The position numbers and the translations under genes were made by a program. A model generated the notes under the pieces. It made no database searches. It had not been told where the DNA came from and saw only the letters and a program-made list of their open reading frames with translations. Below are positions 47,122 through 56,469 of a stretch of DNA of 64,000 nucleotides, one piece after another. Origin of the DNA: an uncultured Clostridia bacterium (GTDB lineage Bacteria > Bacillota > Clostridia > Christensenellales > Aristaeellaceae); the NCBI GenBank assembly GCA_944333055.1, contig CALVKT010000016.1, positions 41,437 to 105,436 of the forward strand. Reading direction: 5' to 3'. Positions within the stretch are counted from its first letter, which is position 1, and each line of letters opens with the position of its first letter.

Positions 47122-48271
47122 AGTGATCGCGGATGCGCAGGAGTCCGTGCACCATGCCGGGCAGTTCGACGGTCTCGCCCGCGACGGCGGGCAGCGTCCG
47201 CACGACGGTATCCCCCTGCTTGACCCGGATCTCGCCGAGCACGTCGCCCTTTTTCACCGGCGCATCGACGCGCTCCGCCAGCGCGACCTCCAGCGAAATC
47301 CGGCTCTGATCGCCCTTGCGCAGCAGCAGCGCGCACGTGCCGCCGCTCACCGCCGACACGCTGTCGCTGCCGCCCAGGCGCACGGGCACCTGCATGTTCA
47401 GCGCGTCGCCCTCGCGGACGGGCGAAAAGAGCTGATACCCCGAAAACCCATATTCCAGCATGCTGCGCGCCTCGTCAAAGCGCGTCTGGCCTGCGCCCGC
47501 GCCGAGCACGACGGCGATGAGGCGCAGGCCGTCTTTTTTCGCCGTCGCGCTGATGCAGTAGCGCGCCTCGTTCGTGGAGCCCGTCTTGTAGCCGTCGCAG
47601 CCCGCGTAGAAGCGCACGAGCCGGTTCGTGTTCGTCAGCTGCGTGACGCGCCCGCCCGGATGCGTCAGCTCATCCATCCAGATCGTGGAGAATTCATAGT
47701 ACAGCGGATGCGCGTCCAGCTGCGCGCTCAATCGCGCGACGTCGCGCGCGGTCGTGTAGTGCCCCTGCGCGGGCAGGCCCGTGCAGTTGACGTAGTGGGT
47801 GTTGGTGAGCCCCAGCTCCGCCGCCCGCGCGTTCATCCGTCGCACGAATGCCTCCTCCGCGCCGTCCATGTACTCCGCCAGCGCGACCGCCGCATCGTTG
47901 GCGCTGGCGATGATCACGCTCTTGAGCAGGTCGCGCAGCACATACGTCCTGTCCGCGTCCAGAAAGACCTGGCTGCCGCCCATGCCCGATGCGCGCGCGG
48001 AGACCGGCACGCTGTCCTCAAGCCCGACGCGGCCCTCGTCGATCGCCTCCAGCGTCAGCAGGATCGTCATCACCTTCGTCACGCTGGCCACGGGCCGCCG
48101 CTCGTCGGCGTTCTTCTCAAAGATGACCCGTCCCGTCGAGGCCTCCGTGAGAATCGCGCTGGGGCACGTCAGCGTGAACGGCGTACCCATCTCCATGGGC
48201 GCTTCCTGCGCCGCGCCCGCACCGGGCAGCAGCATCAGACCCAATACAAGCGCCAACCATCCCTTTTTCAT
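47105..48271 (-). CDS. D-alanyl-D-alanine carboxypeptidase (DacF/PBP5 type)
   Basis: A 388-aa secreted penicillin-binding protein that trims peptidoglycan stem peptides. It has a signal peptide (WLALVLGLMLLPGAGA), the nucleophile motif SVTK at residues 63-66, SAN at 123-125 and KTG at 229-231, then the C-terminal PBP5_C beta domain. No clear amphipathic membrane anchor is seen at the extreme end. The ATG at 48269-48271 is preferred over one 6 nt upstream because of ribosome binding site spacing. It directly follows gpr (12 bp), which suggests expression during sporulation, as for DacF/DacB types. Confidence 0.9.
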   Translation of the reverse strand: MKKGWLALVLGLMLLPGAGAAQEAPMEMGTPFTLTCPSAILTEASTGRVIFEKNADERRPVASVTKVMTILLTLEAIDEGRVGLEDSVPVSARASGMGGSQVFLDADRTYVLRDLLKSVIIASANDAAVALAEYMDGAEEAFVRRMNARAAELGLTNTHYVNCTGLPAQGHYTTARDVARLSAQLDAHPLYYEFSTIWMDELTHPGGRVTQLTNTNRLVRFYAGCDGYKTGSTNEARYCISATAKKDGLRLIAVVLGAGAGQTRFDEARSMLEYGFSGYQLFSPVREGDALNMQVPVRLGGSDSVSAVSGGTCALLLRKGDQSRISLEVALAERVDAPVKKGDVLGEIRVKQGDTVVRTLPAVAGETVELPGMVHGLLRIRDHFMLGR

Positions 48272-48283
48272 CGTCATCCTCCT

Positions 48284-49192
48284 TCACTGCGCCATCATCT
48301 GCGCGATCTCTTCCCCGGTCAAATCCGGATGCAGCGCCATGTTGATGCCCTCGGCGAGTATGCCCGCCATGCGCGCCACCAGCGCATCCACCTCGCGCGG
48401 GGTGACGATCAGATCGCCGAGCTGCTCGGAGACGACCCGCTCCACGCAGGCGGCGAGCTTCTCCTCGTCCGACGGCGCCGCGCCGTCCGCGCGCAGCAGG
48501 TGGCTCACGGCGTCGCTGGCGATCGTCGAGGCATAGACGACCATCGGCACGCCCACGGCAATCACCGGCGCGCCCAGCGTCTCCCGCGTGAGCGCCCGGC
48601 GATGGTTGCCCACGCCGCTGCCCGGCGAGATGCCCGTGTCCGCGACCTGAATCGTCGAGCAGATGCGCCGGGAATCGCGCGCGGCCAGCGCGTCCACGGC
48701 GATCACGGCGTCCGGCCGCACGTGATCCGTCATGCTGCGCAGCACCTCCGCCGTCTCCAGTCCCGTGACGCCCAGCACGCCCGGCGCCGCCGCGCAGACG
48801 CTGGCGAGCCGCGCGCCCACGTCGCGGGGCAGGCAGCCGTCCATGTGCCGCGTGACGAGCACGCGCTCCACCGTGCGCGGGCCCAGCGCGTCCGGCGTCA
48901 CGCTGCGGTTGCCCAGCCCCGCCACGAGCACGCTGTGCGCCTGCGGCGGCAGCATCTGCCGGATGGCGTCCGCCAGCGCGCGGCTGAGCGCCTGCCGCGT
49001 GCCCAGCTCGATGGTCATCGTCTGCGGGCAGCTCAGCGTCACATAGACGCCCTGCGGCCGCCCCAGCGCCTTTGCCGTCCGCTCATCCTCGATGCGCACC
49101 ACCGTGCGCTCGATGCCCTCCGTCAGGCGCTCGCTCGCCTGCGGCGCGCCGCCCTGCGCTTCCAGCGCCAGATCCGTCCACTTTGCCCTCAT
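48284..49192 (-). CDS. gpr: Germination protease (GPR endopeptidase)
   Basis: GPR degrades small acid-soluble spore proteins on germination and is found only in endospore formers. The 302-aa protein opens WTDLALEA, the processing-site motif of the zymogen, here only a few residues from the start, so the propeptide is very short (about 15 residues in Bacillus). Further family blocks are VLVAGLGNRSVTPDALGPRT, VLVTRHM, AVDALAARDSRRICSTIQVADTGISPGSGVGN and VVYASTI. ATG 49190-49192 follows GGAGGAGA. It forms an operon with the carboxypeptidase gene. Confidence 0.94.
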   Translation of the reverse strand: MRAKWTDLALEAQGGAPQASERLTEGIERTVVRIEDERTAKALGRPQGVYVTLSCPQTMTIELGTRQALSRALADAIRQMLPPQAHSVLVAGLGNRSVTPDALGPRTVERVLVTRHMDGCLPRDVGARLASVCAAAPGVLGVTGLETAEVLRSMTDHVRPDAVIAVDALAARDSRRICSTIQVADTGISPGSGVGNHRRALTRETLGAPVIAVGVPMVVYASTIASDAVSHLLRADGAAPSDEEKLAACVERVVSEQLGDLIVTPREVDALVARMAGILAEGINMALHPDLTGEEIAQMMAQ

Positions 49193-49295
49193 GCTCTCCT
49201 CCGGAAATTCGACTGCTGTGCTTGTAATTTGTCCCGCGATGCGGTAAAGTATAAGCAGCTTATGCGGCGTTTTCCCGCACGAAAGGAGTCTTTGC

Positions 49296-51224
49296 ATGGC
49301 TGAAGCACGCAAACCCGCCGTATCCGGCATGGTGCGCACGATGGCTGCCGTGCCGCGCGTTCACCTGGCCAACCCGAAGAAAAACGCGGAGGAGATCGCC
49401 GCGTTACTGGATATCGCCGACCAAAACGGCGTACAGCTCTGCGTCTTTCCCGAACTCTGCCTGACCGGCTACACATGCGGCGACCTCTTCTTGCAGCCCG
49501 CGCTGCTCTCCGCCGCGCTCGATGCGCTCAAGACGCTCGTCCATCATCGCGCGCGCACGGCGTTCGTCGTCGGCTTGCCCCTTGAGATCGACGGCCGCCT
49601 GTTCAACTGCGCCGCCGTGGTCGCGGACGGCTGCATCGGGCTGGTGCCCAAGGAGCACCTGCCCAACCACGCGGAGTTCTACGAGGCGCGCTGGTTCACG
49701 CCCGGCCATCATGCGCCGCATACTGTGACGCTCTTCGGGCAGACGGCGCGCATCGGCCAGCAGCTCGTCTTTGACTGCGGCGGCTTCGCCTTCGGCGTGG
49801 AGATCTGCGAGGACCTGTGGGTGCCGGAGCAGCCCTCCGCCAAGCTGGCCAAGGCCGGCGCGCTGCTCATCGCCAACCCCTCCGCCAGCAACGAGCTCGC
49901 CGGCAAGCACCTCTACCGCAAGCGGCTGCTCAGCCAGCAGAGCGCGCGCTGCCTGTGCGGCTACGTGTATGCGGGTTCGGGCTACGGCGAATCGAGCACG
50001 GACGCCGTCTTCTCCGGCTACGCGGGCGTCTTTGAAAACGGCGCGCCGCTCGCGGAAAACGCGCGCTTTGCGCGGACGTCCTCCTACGCGATCGCCGACG
50101 TGGACATCGACATGCTGCGCTACAAGCGCCGCCAGAGCCAGAGCTTCTTCGCCGGGGCCGCCGCCATCGACAAGCTGGCGCTGCATGCGCCCGATGCGCC
50201 GCAGGACGGCCGCCTGCTGCATCCGCTCGCCCCGCTGCCCTTCGTGCCGCAGGGACGGGATCGCGACGCGCAGCTGGAGGAGCTGCTGCTCATCATGACG
50301 CAGGGGTTGCTCTCGCGCATGGAGCACGTGCGCACGCGCAAGACGGTGCTGGGCGTCTCCGGCGGTCTGGATTCCACGCTGACGCTGCTGGCGCTTGCCC
50401 ACGCCTACGACCGCGCCGGCTGGGACAAGCGCGACATCATCGGCATCACCATGCCGGGGCTGGGCACGGGCAGCCGCACGCGCGGCAACGCCTGGCAGCT
50501 GATGGAGCGCATCGGCTGCACGTGTCTGGAGATTCCCATCGCCAAGGCTGTCGCACAGCACTTTTCCGACATCGGGCAGAACCCGGACGTGCACGACATC
50601 TGCTACGAGAACAGCCAGGCGCGCGAGCGCACGCAGATCGTCATGGACTACGCCAACAAGACCGGCGCGCTGGCGCTGGGCACGGGCGACCTGAGCGAGC
50701 TGGCGCTGGGCTGGTGCACCTACAACGGCGACCAGATGAGCATGTACAACATGAGCGGTTCCATCCCCAAGACGCTGATTCGCGATCTGGTCGACTGGCT
50801 GGGCCGCTTCTACGGCGGAAACATCCTGCGCATCGCGCGGGACATCCTGGACACGCCCATCTCTCCGGAGCTGATCCCCGGCAAAGAGGGCGAGCTGACC
50901 CAGCGCACGGAGGACACGCTCGGCGCGTACGCGCTGCACGACTTCTTCCTCTGGCACATGATGGAGGGCGGCGCGTCGCCCCGCAAGCTCTATGCGCTCG
51001 CGTGCCACGCCTTTGACGGCCAATACGACCGTGCGGCCATCCTCAGCGCGCTGCGGACGTTCGTGCGCCGCTTCTTCTCCCAGCAGTTCAAGCGCTCCGC
51101 CATGCCCGACGGCCCGAAGACCACGGTCATCGGCCTCTCGCCGCGCGGCGACTGGCGCATGCCCTCCGACGCGCAGATGCAGCTCTGGCTCGAAGAGGTG
51201 GACGAGATCGCAGCGCAGGCGTGA
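49296..51224 (+). CDS. nadE: Glutamine-dependent NAD+ synthetase
   Basis: A 642-aa two-domain enzyme catalysing the last step of NAD synthesis. The N-terminal nitrilase-like glutaminase has the Glu-Lys-Cys triad: FPELCLTGY (Glu53), LVPKEHLPNH (Lys119), VEICEDLW (Cys171). The C-terminal synthetase has the PP-loop GVSGGLDST (about 353-361), GLGTGSRTRGNA and LALGTGDLSELALGWCTYNG. Length and layout match the glutamine-using class. ATG 49296 with AAAGGAG; followed by a strong terminator. Confidence 0.95.
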   Translation: MAEARKPAVSGMVRTMAAVPRVHLANPKKNAEEIAALLDIADQNGVQLCVFPELCLTGYTCGDLFLQPALLSAALDALKTLVHHRARTAFVVGLPLEIDGRLFNCAAVVADGCIGLVPKEHLPNHAEFYEARWFTPGHHAPHTVTLFGQTARIGQQLVFDCGGFAFGVEICEDLWVPEQPSAKLAKAGALLIANPSASNELAGKHLYRKRLLSQQSARCLCGYVYAGSGYGESSTDAVFSGYAGVFENGAPLAENARFARTSSYAIADVDIDMLRYKRRQSQSFFAGAAAIDKLALHAPDAPQDGRLLHPLAPLPFVPQGRDRDAQLEELLLIMTQGLLSRMEHVRTRKTVLGVSGGLDSTLTLLALAHAYDRAGWDKRDIIGITMPGLGTGSRTRGNAWQLMERIGCTCLEIPIAKAVAQHFSDIGQNPDVHDICYENSQARERTQIVMDYANKTGALALGTGDLSELALGWCTYNGDQMSMYNMSGSIPKTLIRDLVDWLGRFYGGNILRIARDILDTPISPELIPGKEGELTQRTEDTLGAYALHDFFLWHMMEGGASPRKLYALACHAFDGQYDRAAILSALRTFVRRFFSQQFKRSAMPDGPKTTVIGLSPRGDWRMPSDAQMQLWLEEVDEIAAQA

Positions 51225-51266
51225 GAAAGCGCACAGGCCTGGCCGCCCCATCTGCCTAAGCATACG

Positions 51267-51304
51267 ACAAGGCCGCCGAACGATTGCCGTTCGGCGGCCT
51301 TTGT
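51267..51304 (+). terminator. Intrinsic terminator after nadE
   Basis: AAGGCCGCCGAACG-ATTGC-CGTTCGGCGGCCTT followed by TGTT: a 14-bp perfect stem. The A-run side also allows it to work for the minus-strand GNAT gene. Confidence 0.85.
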
Positions 51305-51342
51305 TGAGGCGTTCTTCCTGCGCCTGCCGGATGCGCGGGGAT

Positions 51343-51930
51343 TCAGAGTCCTGCTTCTACAAAATGATTGGCGTACATATTCCAGTATTTGGGATAAACA
51401 AAATCGTCGCTTACGGCAAAGTTGAGCTGGTACATTCTAAAGCACACCGGAAAATTCTTGGGCTGCCATTGTTCCTCGTATGTATAGCAGTATCTCATGC
51501 CGCAGGCCCGCATGACCTTCCCGCTCCTCGGATTGTTTCTGTCATGTGTGGCCGTGACATAGGGCAGTCCGTCCTTTTTCACTCGCTCAATCACGGCCTT
51601 GCCCGCTTCCGAAGCCAGGCCTTTATGCCAGAATTCCCTGCGAAGGGCATAGCCAAAGTCGTGCCCCTCTTCCATATCCACCTGGATGTACCCAATGGGA
51701 TACCGGTCCTCTTTCAGACAGATGGCATACGCATACGCACGGGGCTGCGCGTACCGAATCGCGTATCGCTCCTCATAGAATGCTCTGGTCTCTTCCAGGC
51801 TTTTCACAGGATACCACGGAAGGAATCGATTCACTTCCTCATCCTTCAAAATGAGAAAAAGCGCCTCCATATCTTCCGGCGAAAACTTTCTCAATATCAG
51901 CCGTTCCGTTCTCAATGTGGGTGTGTTCAT
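51343..51930 (-). CDS. RimJ/RimL-type GNAT acetyltransferase
   Basis: A 195-aa acetyltransferase of the RimJ/RimL group: TPTLRTERLILRKFSPEDME at the N-terminus, PIGYIQVDMEEGHDFGYALR for the central strands, and the acetyl-CoA loop REFWHKGLASEAGKAVIERV. Later, ATHDRNNPRSGKVMRACGMR is the usual helix after the pyrophosphate loop. Substrate unknown (ribosomal protein N-termini, antibiotics or small molecules in relatives). Start ATG 51928-51930; a longer in-frame start at 51987 is possible. The local GC content is lower than that of the neighbours, which could indicate recent acquisition. Confidence 0.85.
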   Translation of the reverse strand: MNTPTLRTERLILRKFSPEDMEALFLILKDEEVNRFLPWYPVKSLEETRAFYEERYAIRYAQPRAYAYAICLKEDRYPIGYIQVDMEEGHDFGYALRREFWHKGLASEAGKAVIERVKKDGLPYVTATHDRNNPRSGKVMRACGMRYCYTYEEQWQPKNFPVCFRMYQLNFAVSDDFVYPKYWNMYANHFVEAGL

Positions 51931-52063
51931 ATCGGCGACGCCCCTTGCACGCTCCCATCCGTTGTCCGCTTTGCTCAAGTCAGTCATCGCTTCCTGTCCT
52001 TCCAATCCTGATCGCCCGCGCCATGATCGTCACGATGGTTCATGGCGCATCGCTGCGGGCGTT

Positions 52064-52504
52064 TCAGGCGTCTTCCATCTCGTCAATCAGCCGAGCCGCC
52101 GTCTCCACAAAGCGCACGCAGGGGCGCGCCTTGTAATACTGCGCCGTGCGCGCGGACGGGTCCTGCCTGAGCTCGCCCAGATGGGCCAGCAGCTCGCGGC
52201 AGACCATCGTGCCGTGCTCGGCCTGAAAGCGCGCCGCCAGATCGCGCACGCGCGCGTAGTGCGCGGTCTTTTCCGCCAGATCGCCAAACGTGCAGTAGCC
52301 CCGTTTGAGCCCCGCGACCATCAGCATGCCGGAGACCGCGCCGCACGTCTCGCGCATGCCCCCCATGCCGCCGCCAAAGGAAGAGGCGAGCTTGAGCGCC
52401 GTCTCTTCATCGAGGCCCAGATCGTCCGCAAACGCGGCGAAGACGGCCTGCGCGCAGTTCGCGCCGGAGAGGAAGAGTTCGCGTGCTTTTTGAGCGTGGT
52501 CCAT
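52064..52504 (-). CDS. C-GCAxxG-C-C family redox protein
   Basis: A 146-aa protein with the family pattern: GANCAQAVFAAF (first Cys), SSFGGGMGGMRETCGAVSGML (GCA-type motif), then GYCTFGD and MVCRELL, and a late Cys in ARPCVRFV. These conserved Cys suggest metal or Fe-S binding; the family is widespread in anaerobes and has no firm function. ATG 52502-52504 with GAGGAA 9 nt upstream; longer readings run through the pyr promoter region. It is divergent from the pyr operon. Confidence 0.87.
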   Translation of the reverse strand: MDHAQKARELFLSGANCAQAVFAAFADDLGLDEETALKLASSFGGGMGGMRETCGAVSGMLMVAGLKRGYCTFGDLAEKTAHYARVRDLAARFQAEHGTMVCRELLAHLGELRQDPSARTAQYYKARPCVRFVETAARLIDEMEDA

Positions 52505-52603
52505 GGCAGCATTCCTCGCTTTCGTATTTGTGCGCTTACAGCATAACACCGCGCCGGCGCAAAAGCAAGAAAATTCCCCCTTTTCTTCGCACACAAAGGA
52601 TGC

Positions 52604-52609
52604 TATAAT
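52604..52609 (+). promoter_or_regulatory. Probable -10 element of the pyr operon
   Basis: TATAAT in GCTATAATGG, about 18 bp upstream of the PyrR-binding RNA segment. The -35 region 17 nt upstream is TTTTCT, a poor match. Confidence 0.5.
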
Positions 52610-52626
52610 GGAAGAACGATCAGCCT

Positions 52627-52724
52627 TTAATTCGATCCCGTGAGGTCGGGAAGGCGGCAAATAGCGTATGGGGCCTTCATGGCCCTGGTTTGCCCTGTCC
52701 CGATTTTGGGGACGGGGCATTTTT
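52627..52724 (+). promoter_or_regulatory. PyrR-binding attenuator leader of the pyr operon
   Basis: The leader contains TTTAATTCGATCCCG and TGAGGTCGGGAAGG (52627-52653), which match the conserved PyrR anti-antiterminator loop (GAGG flanked by a purine-rich stem). A terminator follows: GCCCTGTCCC-GATTTT-GGGGACGGGGC then ATTTTT (52692-52724). By known PyrR action, UMP/UTP-bound PyrR stabilises the first hairpin and permits termination before pyrR. Confidence 0.85.
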
Positions 52725-52745
52725 CATGAAAAGGAGGCGATACAC

Positions 52746-53303
52746 GTGACAGCCAGGCTGGAACGCAAGGCGGATATCATGGACGAGGCGGGCGTGCGGC
52801 GCGCGCTCAAGCGCATCGCACACGAGATCATCGAGAACAATCACGGCGTGGAAGGGCTGACGCTGGTGGGCATCCAGCGCCGGGGCGTCGTGCTGGCCAG
52901 AATGATCCGGGAGGTGATCAAAGAGGTCGAGGGGGTGACGCTGCCCATGGGCGTGCTGGACATCACATTCTATCGCGACGACCTGTCCATCCTCGCGGCG
53001 CACCCGGTCGTCAACACGACCGACCTGCCCTTTCAGGTGCAGGACGCGAGGATCGTGATGGTGGACGACGTGCTCTACTCCGGGCGCACGGCGCGCGCGG
53101 CCATGGACGCCATCTGCGACATGGGCCGTCCGGCGCTCATTCAGCTTGCGGTGATGGTCGATCGCGGCCACCGGGAGCTGCCCATCCGCGCGGACTACGT
53201 GGGCAAGAACCTGCCCACCAGCAAAAGCGAGCTCGTCGCCGTGAACGTGCCGGAGTTTGACGGCGCGCTGAGCGTCGTGCTCTACGAGAAAAAAGCCGAC
53301 TGA
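52746..53303 (+). CDS. pyrR: Bifunctional pyr operon RNA-binding regulator / uracil phosphoribosyltransferase
   Basis: PyrR binds its own leader RNA in response to UMP and often has uracil phosphoribosyltransferase activity. The 185-aa product shows the PRPP loop VMVDDVLYSGRTARAAMDA (about residues 100-118), LVGIQRRGVVLA and VDRGHRELPIRADYVGKNLPT, the hallmark PyrR C-terminal block. The start is GTG 52746-52748 after AAGGAGG; no ATG fits. It heads the operon immediately after the attenuator. Confidence 0.95.
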   Translation: MTARLERKADIMDEAGVRRALKRIAHEIIENNHGVEGLTLVGIQRRGVVLARMIREVIKEVEGVTLPMGVLDITFYRDDLSILAAHPVVNTTDLPFQVQDARIVMVDDVLYSGRTARAAMDAICDMGRPALIQLAVMVDRGHRELPIRADYVGKNLPTSKSELVAVNVPEFDGALSVVLYEKKAD

Positions 53304-53314
53304 CGGAGGGAAGC

Positions 53315-54238
53315 ATGAAGAGAAAAGACCTGCTCGGCCTCCATGGCGTGAGCCGCGAGGAGATCACCGAAATCCTGGACGCGGCCCTGACGATGCGTCA
53401 GGTGCTGCGTTCGGGCAACAAGAAGACCGCGCACCTGCAGGGCAAGTCCATCGTGACGCTGTTTTATGAAAACTCCACGCGCACGCGCATGTCCTTTGAG
53501 CTGGCAAGCAAGTACATGTCCGCCGCGGCGGCGAACATCGCTGCCAGCGCCTCGTCCGTTTCCAAGGGCGAAACGCTCATCGACACCGGCGTGACGCTCG
53601 ACCAGATGGGCACGGATGTGATCATCATCCGCCATCCGATGTCCGGCGCGCCTGCGCTGCTGGCCCGCCACGTGCGCGCAAGCGTCATCAACGCGGGCGA
53701 CGGCATGAACGAGCATCCCACACAGGCGCTGCTGGACATGCTGACCATGCGCGAGCACTTGGGCGCGCTCACCGGCATCAAGGTCGCCATCTGCGGCGAC
53801 GTGATGCACTCGCGCGTGGCGCGCTCCAACATCTACGGCCTGACGGCGATGGGCGCCAGCGTCGTGCTCTGCGCGCCGCCCACGCTCATCCCCGTGCACA
53901 TCGAGCGGCTGGGCTGCACGGTTGCCCCGACCATCGAGGACGCCTGCGAGGGCGCGGACGTGGTCATGGGCCTGCGCATCCAGCGCGAGCGCCAGCAGAA
54001 GGGCCTCTTCCCCTCCGTCGCGGAGTACTGCGACAACTGGGAGATCACCCCGCAGCGCGTCGCGCTGGCGAAGAAGGATGCGCTGGTCATGCACCCCGGC
54101 CCGATGAACCGCGGCGTGGAGATCGCCTCCAGCGTGGCGGACAGCGCGCAGTCGGTCATCGCCCAGCAGGTGGAAAGCGGCGTGGCCGTGCGCATGGCGC
54201 TGCTCTACATGCTCACCAGAAAGGAGGTGCAGGCATGA
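53315..54238 (+). CDS. pyrB: Aspartate carbamoyltransferase catalytic subunit
   Basis: PyrB forms carbamoyl-aspartate. In the 307-aa protein the carbamoyl-phosphate loop STRTRMSFE is at residues 54-62, with SVSKGETLIDTG and HPTQALLDMLTM, then the aspartate-binding VVMGLRIQRER. No pyrI regulatory subunit follows, as usual for Firmicutes. ATG with GGAGGG, 11 bp after pyrR; its stop overlaps the pyrC start (ATGA). Confidence 0.96.
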   Translation: MKRKDLLGLHGVSREEITEILDAALTMRQVLRSGNKKTAHLQGKSIVTLFYENSTRTRMSFELASKYMSAAAANIAASASSVSKGETLIDTGVTLDQMGTDVIIIRHPMSGAPALLARHVRASVINAGDGMNEHPTQALLDMLTMREHLGALTGIKVAICGDVMHSRVARSNIYGLTAMGASVVLCAPPTLIPVHIERLGCTVAPTIEDACEGADVVMGLRIQRERQQKGLFPSVAEYCDNWEITPQRVALAKKDALVMHPGPMNRGVEIASSVADSAQSVIAQQVESGVAVRMALLYMLTRKEVQA

Positions 54239-55512
54239 ACCTGCTCATTCGCGGAGGCCGCGTCATCGACCCCTGCAGCGGCGTGGACGCCGTGCTCGAC
54301 GTGCTCGTTCAGGACGGCAAGGTCGCCCGCATCGGCGAGCGGCTTGACGCCGAGGGCGTGACGGTGCTCCATGCGGCCGGCAAGGTCGTCGCGCCGGGCT
54401 TCATCGACATGCACTGCCACCTGCGCGACCCCGGCCAGGAATACAAGGAAGACCTGATCTCCGGCACGCGCGCAGCGGCGCGCGGCGGCTTCACCGCCGT
54501 GTGCTGCATGCCCAACACGCACCCGGTCAACGACAACGCGGCCGTGACGCGCTACATCATCGAGAAGGCGCAGACGCAGGGCTCCGGCGTGCACGTCTAC
54601 CCGGTGGGCGCGGTCTCCAAGGGACGTGAGGGCCGGGAGATGGCCGAGATCGGCCGCATGAAGCAGGCGGGCATCGTCGCCGTCTCCGACGACGGCAGGC
54701 CCGTGACCCACGCCAATCTGCTGCGGCTGGCGATGCAGTACGCCGATCACTTCGGCGTGTTCATCATGAGCCACAGCGAGGACGTGGACCTCGTGGGCGA
54801 CGGCGTGATGCACGAGGGCTTCATCTCCACCCAACTCGGCCTGCCGGGCATCACCCGCGCGGCGGAGGAGGTCATGATTGCCCGCGACATCCTCGTGGCG
54901 GAGGCGGAGGGCAAGCGCATCCACCTGTGCCACGTCTCCACGCGCGGCGGCGTGCAGCTCGTGCGCGAGGCGAAGGCGCGCGGCGTGCGCGTGACGGCGG
55001 AAACCGCGCCGCACTACATCGCCGCCACGGACGAGTGGGTTCTGGGCTACGACAGCAACTGCCGCGTGAACCCGCCGCTGCGCGAGGAGGCGGACAGGCA
55101 GGCATGCATCGCGGGCCTTATGGACGGCACGCTCGACGCCATCGCCACCGACCATGCGCCCCACCACCAGGACGAAAAGCGCGTGGAATTCCACCTGGCC
55201 AAGAGCGGCATCAGCGGGTTTGAGACGGCGTTCTGCGTCAGCCACACCGCGCTCGTGCGCGCGGGCCACATGACGCTCGGCGGTCTCATCGAGAAGATGA
55301 GCACGGCCCCCGCGCGGCTGCTGGGCGTGCCCGGCGGCACGCTCAGCGTGGGCGCGCCGGCGGACATCGTCGTGCTCGACCCCGACAGGGAAGTGACCGT
55401 GGACGCCAGCCGCTTCATCTCGCGCGGCCACAACACGCCGTTTGACGGCAAAACGTACTTTGGCGCCGTCTGCGCGACAATCGTGGGCGGCAGGATCATC
55501 GACCAGGCGTAA
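54235..55512 (+). CDS. pyrC: Dihydroorotase
   Basis: A 425-aa zinc amidohydrolase (type I) that closes the dihydroorotate ring. Metal-binding FIDMHCHLRDPGQEYKED (about residues 56-73), MSHSEDVDLV, HVSTRGGVQLVREAK, TAETAPHY and IATDHAPHHQDEK are all present. ATG overlaps pyrB by 4 bp and has AGGAGGU upstream. Confidence 0.96.
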   Translation: MNLLIRGGRVIDPCSGVDAVLDVLVQDGKVARIGERLDAEGVTVLHAAGKVVAPGFIDMHCHLRDPGQEYKEDLISGTRAAARGGFTAVCCMPNTHPVNDNAAVTRYIIEKAQTQGSGVHVYPVGAVSKGREGREMAEIGRMKQAGIVAVSDDGRPVTHANLLRLAMQYADHFGVFIMSHSEDVDLVGDGVMHEGFISTQLGLPGITRAAEEVMIARDILVAEAEGKRIHLCHVSTRGGVQLVREAKARGVRVTAETAPHYIAATDEWVLGYDSNCRVNPPLREEADRQACIAGLMDGTLDAIATDHAPHHQDEKRVEFHLAKSGISGFETAFCVSHTALVRAGHMTLGGLIEKMSTAPARLLGVPGGTLSVGAPADIVVLDPDREVTVDASRFISRGHNTPFDGKTYFGAVCATIVGGRIIDQA

Positions 55513-55530
55513 CAGACAGGAGGAAATCGC

Positions 55531-56469
55531 ATGAACATCATGGACAAGCTGGCCGAGCGCATCAGTGCGCTCAAGAACCCGACCGTCGCCGGTCTGGACA
55601 CCCGCATCGAATACCTGCCGGAGGATTTCGTCCGGGCGATTCTGCCGCAGGGCATCCGCTCCTTTGCGGATGCCGCCGAGGCCGTCTACCGCTACAACGT
55701 GAAGCTCGTGGACGCGCTGTACGACATCGTCCCGGCCGTCAAGGTGCAGGTCGCCTATTACGAGATGTACGGCGTGGCGGGCATGGAAGCCTTTGAAAAG
55801 ACCATGGCCTACGCCCGCAGCAAGGGCATGATCGTCATGGCCGACGTCAAGCGCAACGACATCGGCGCGACCGCCGCCTGCTATGCCAACGCCTACGTGG
55901 GCAAGACCCCCCTGCCCTGCGGCGAGGCGGCGGCCTTCTCTTCCGACATCGCGACCATCAACCCGTATCTGGGCGTAGACGGCATCAAGCCGTTCGTGGA
56001 CGCCTGCGCAGTCAACGGCACGGGCGTGTTCGCGCTGGTGAAGACGAGCAATCCCTCCTCCGGCCAGCTGCAGGACCTGCGCTACGAGGACGGCCGCACG
56101 CTCTATGAGGCCGTGGCCGATCTCGTCGAGGAATGGGGCGCTCAGACGCGCGGGACGCGCGGCTATTCCGTGATCGGCGCGGTCGTCGGCGCGACGTATC
56201 CGCAGCAGGGCACGGCGCTGCGCGCGCGCATGCCGCACACGTTCTTCCTCGTGCCGGGCTACGGCGCGCAGGGCGCGACCGGCCGGGACATCGCCGGGTG
56301 CTTCGACGCGCAGGGCAACGGCGCGATCGTCAACGCGTCGCGCTCCATCCTGTGCGCGTGGAAGAAGCGCGAGGGCGCGCCCTTTGACGCGGCCGCCCGC
56401 GACGAGGCGATTCGCATGCGCGAGGACCTGTGCGAGAGCCTCAAGGCCATGGGCAAGGAGATTCAGTGA
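55531..56469 (+). CDS. pyrF: Orotidine 5'-phosphate decarboxylase (type 2)
   Basis: A 312-aa decarboxylase of the longer, type 2 subfamily, making UMP from OMP. Catalytic Asp-Lys-Asp are in VMADVKRNDIGATAACYA (about residues 110-127); VGLDTRIEYLP-like VAGLDTRIEYLP near the start and TFFLVPGYGAQGATGRDI towards the end are family blocks. Ribosome binding site AGGAGGA. Its stop overlaps the pyrK start. Confidence 0.95.
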   Translation: MNIMDKLAERISALKNPTVAGLDTRIEYLPEDFVRAILPQGIRSFADAAEAVYRYNVKLVDALYDIVPAVKVQVAYYEMYGVAGMEAFEKTMAYARSKGMIVMADVKRNDIGATAACYANAYVGKTPLPCGEAAAFSSDIATINPYLGVDGIKPFVDACAVNGTGVFALVKTSNPSSGQLQDLRYEDGRTLYEAVADLVEEWGAQTRGTRGYSVIGAVVGATYPQQGTALRARMPHTFFLVPGYGAQGATGRDIAGCFDAQGNGAIVNASRSILCAWKKREGAPFDAAARDEAIRMREDLCESLKAMGKEIQ

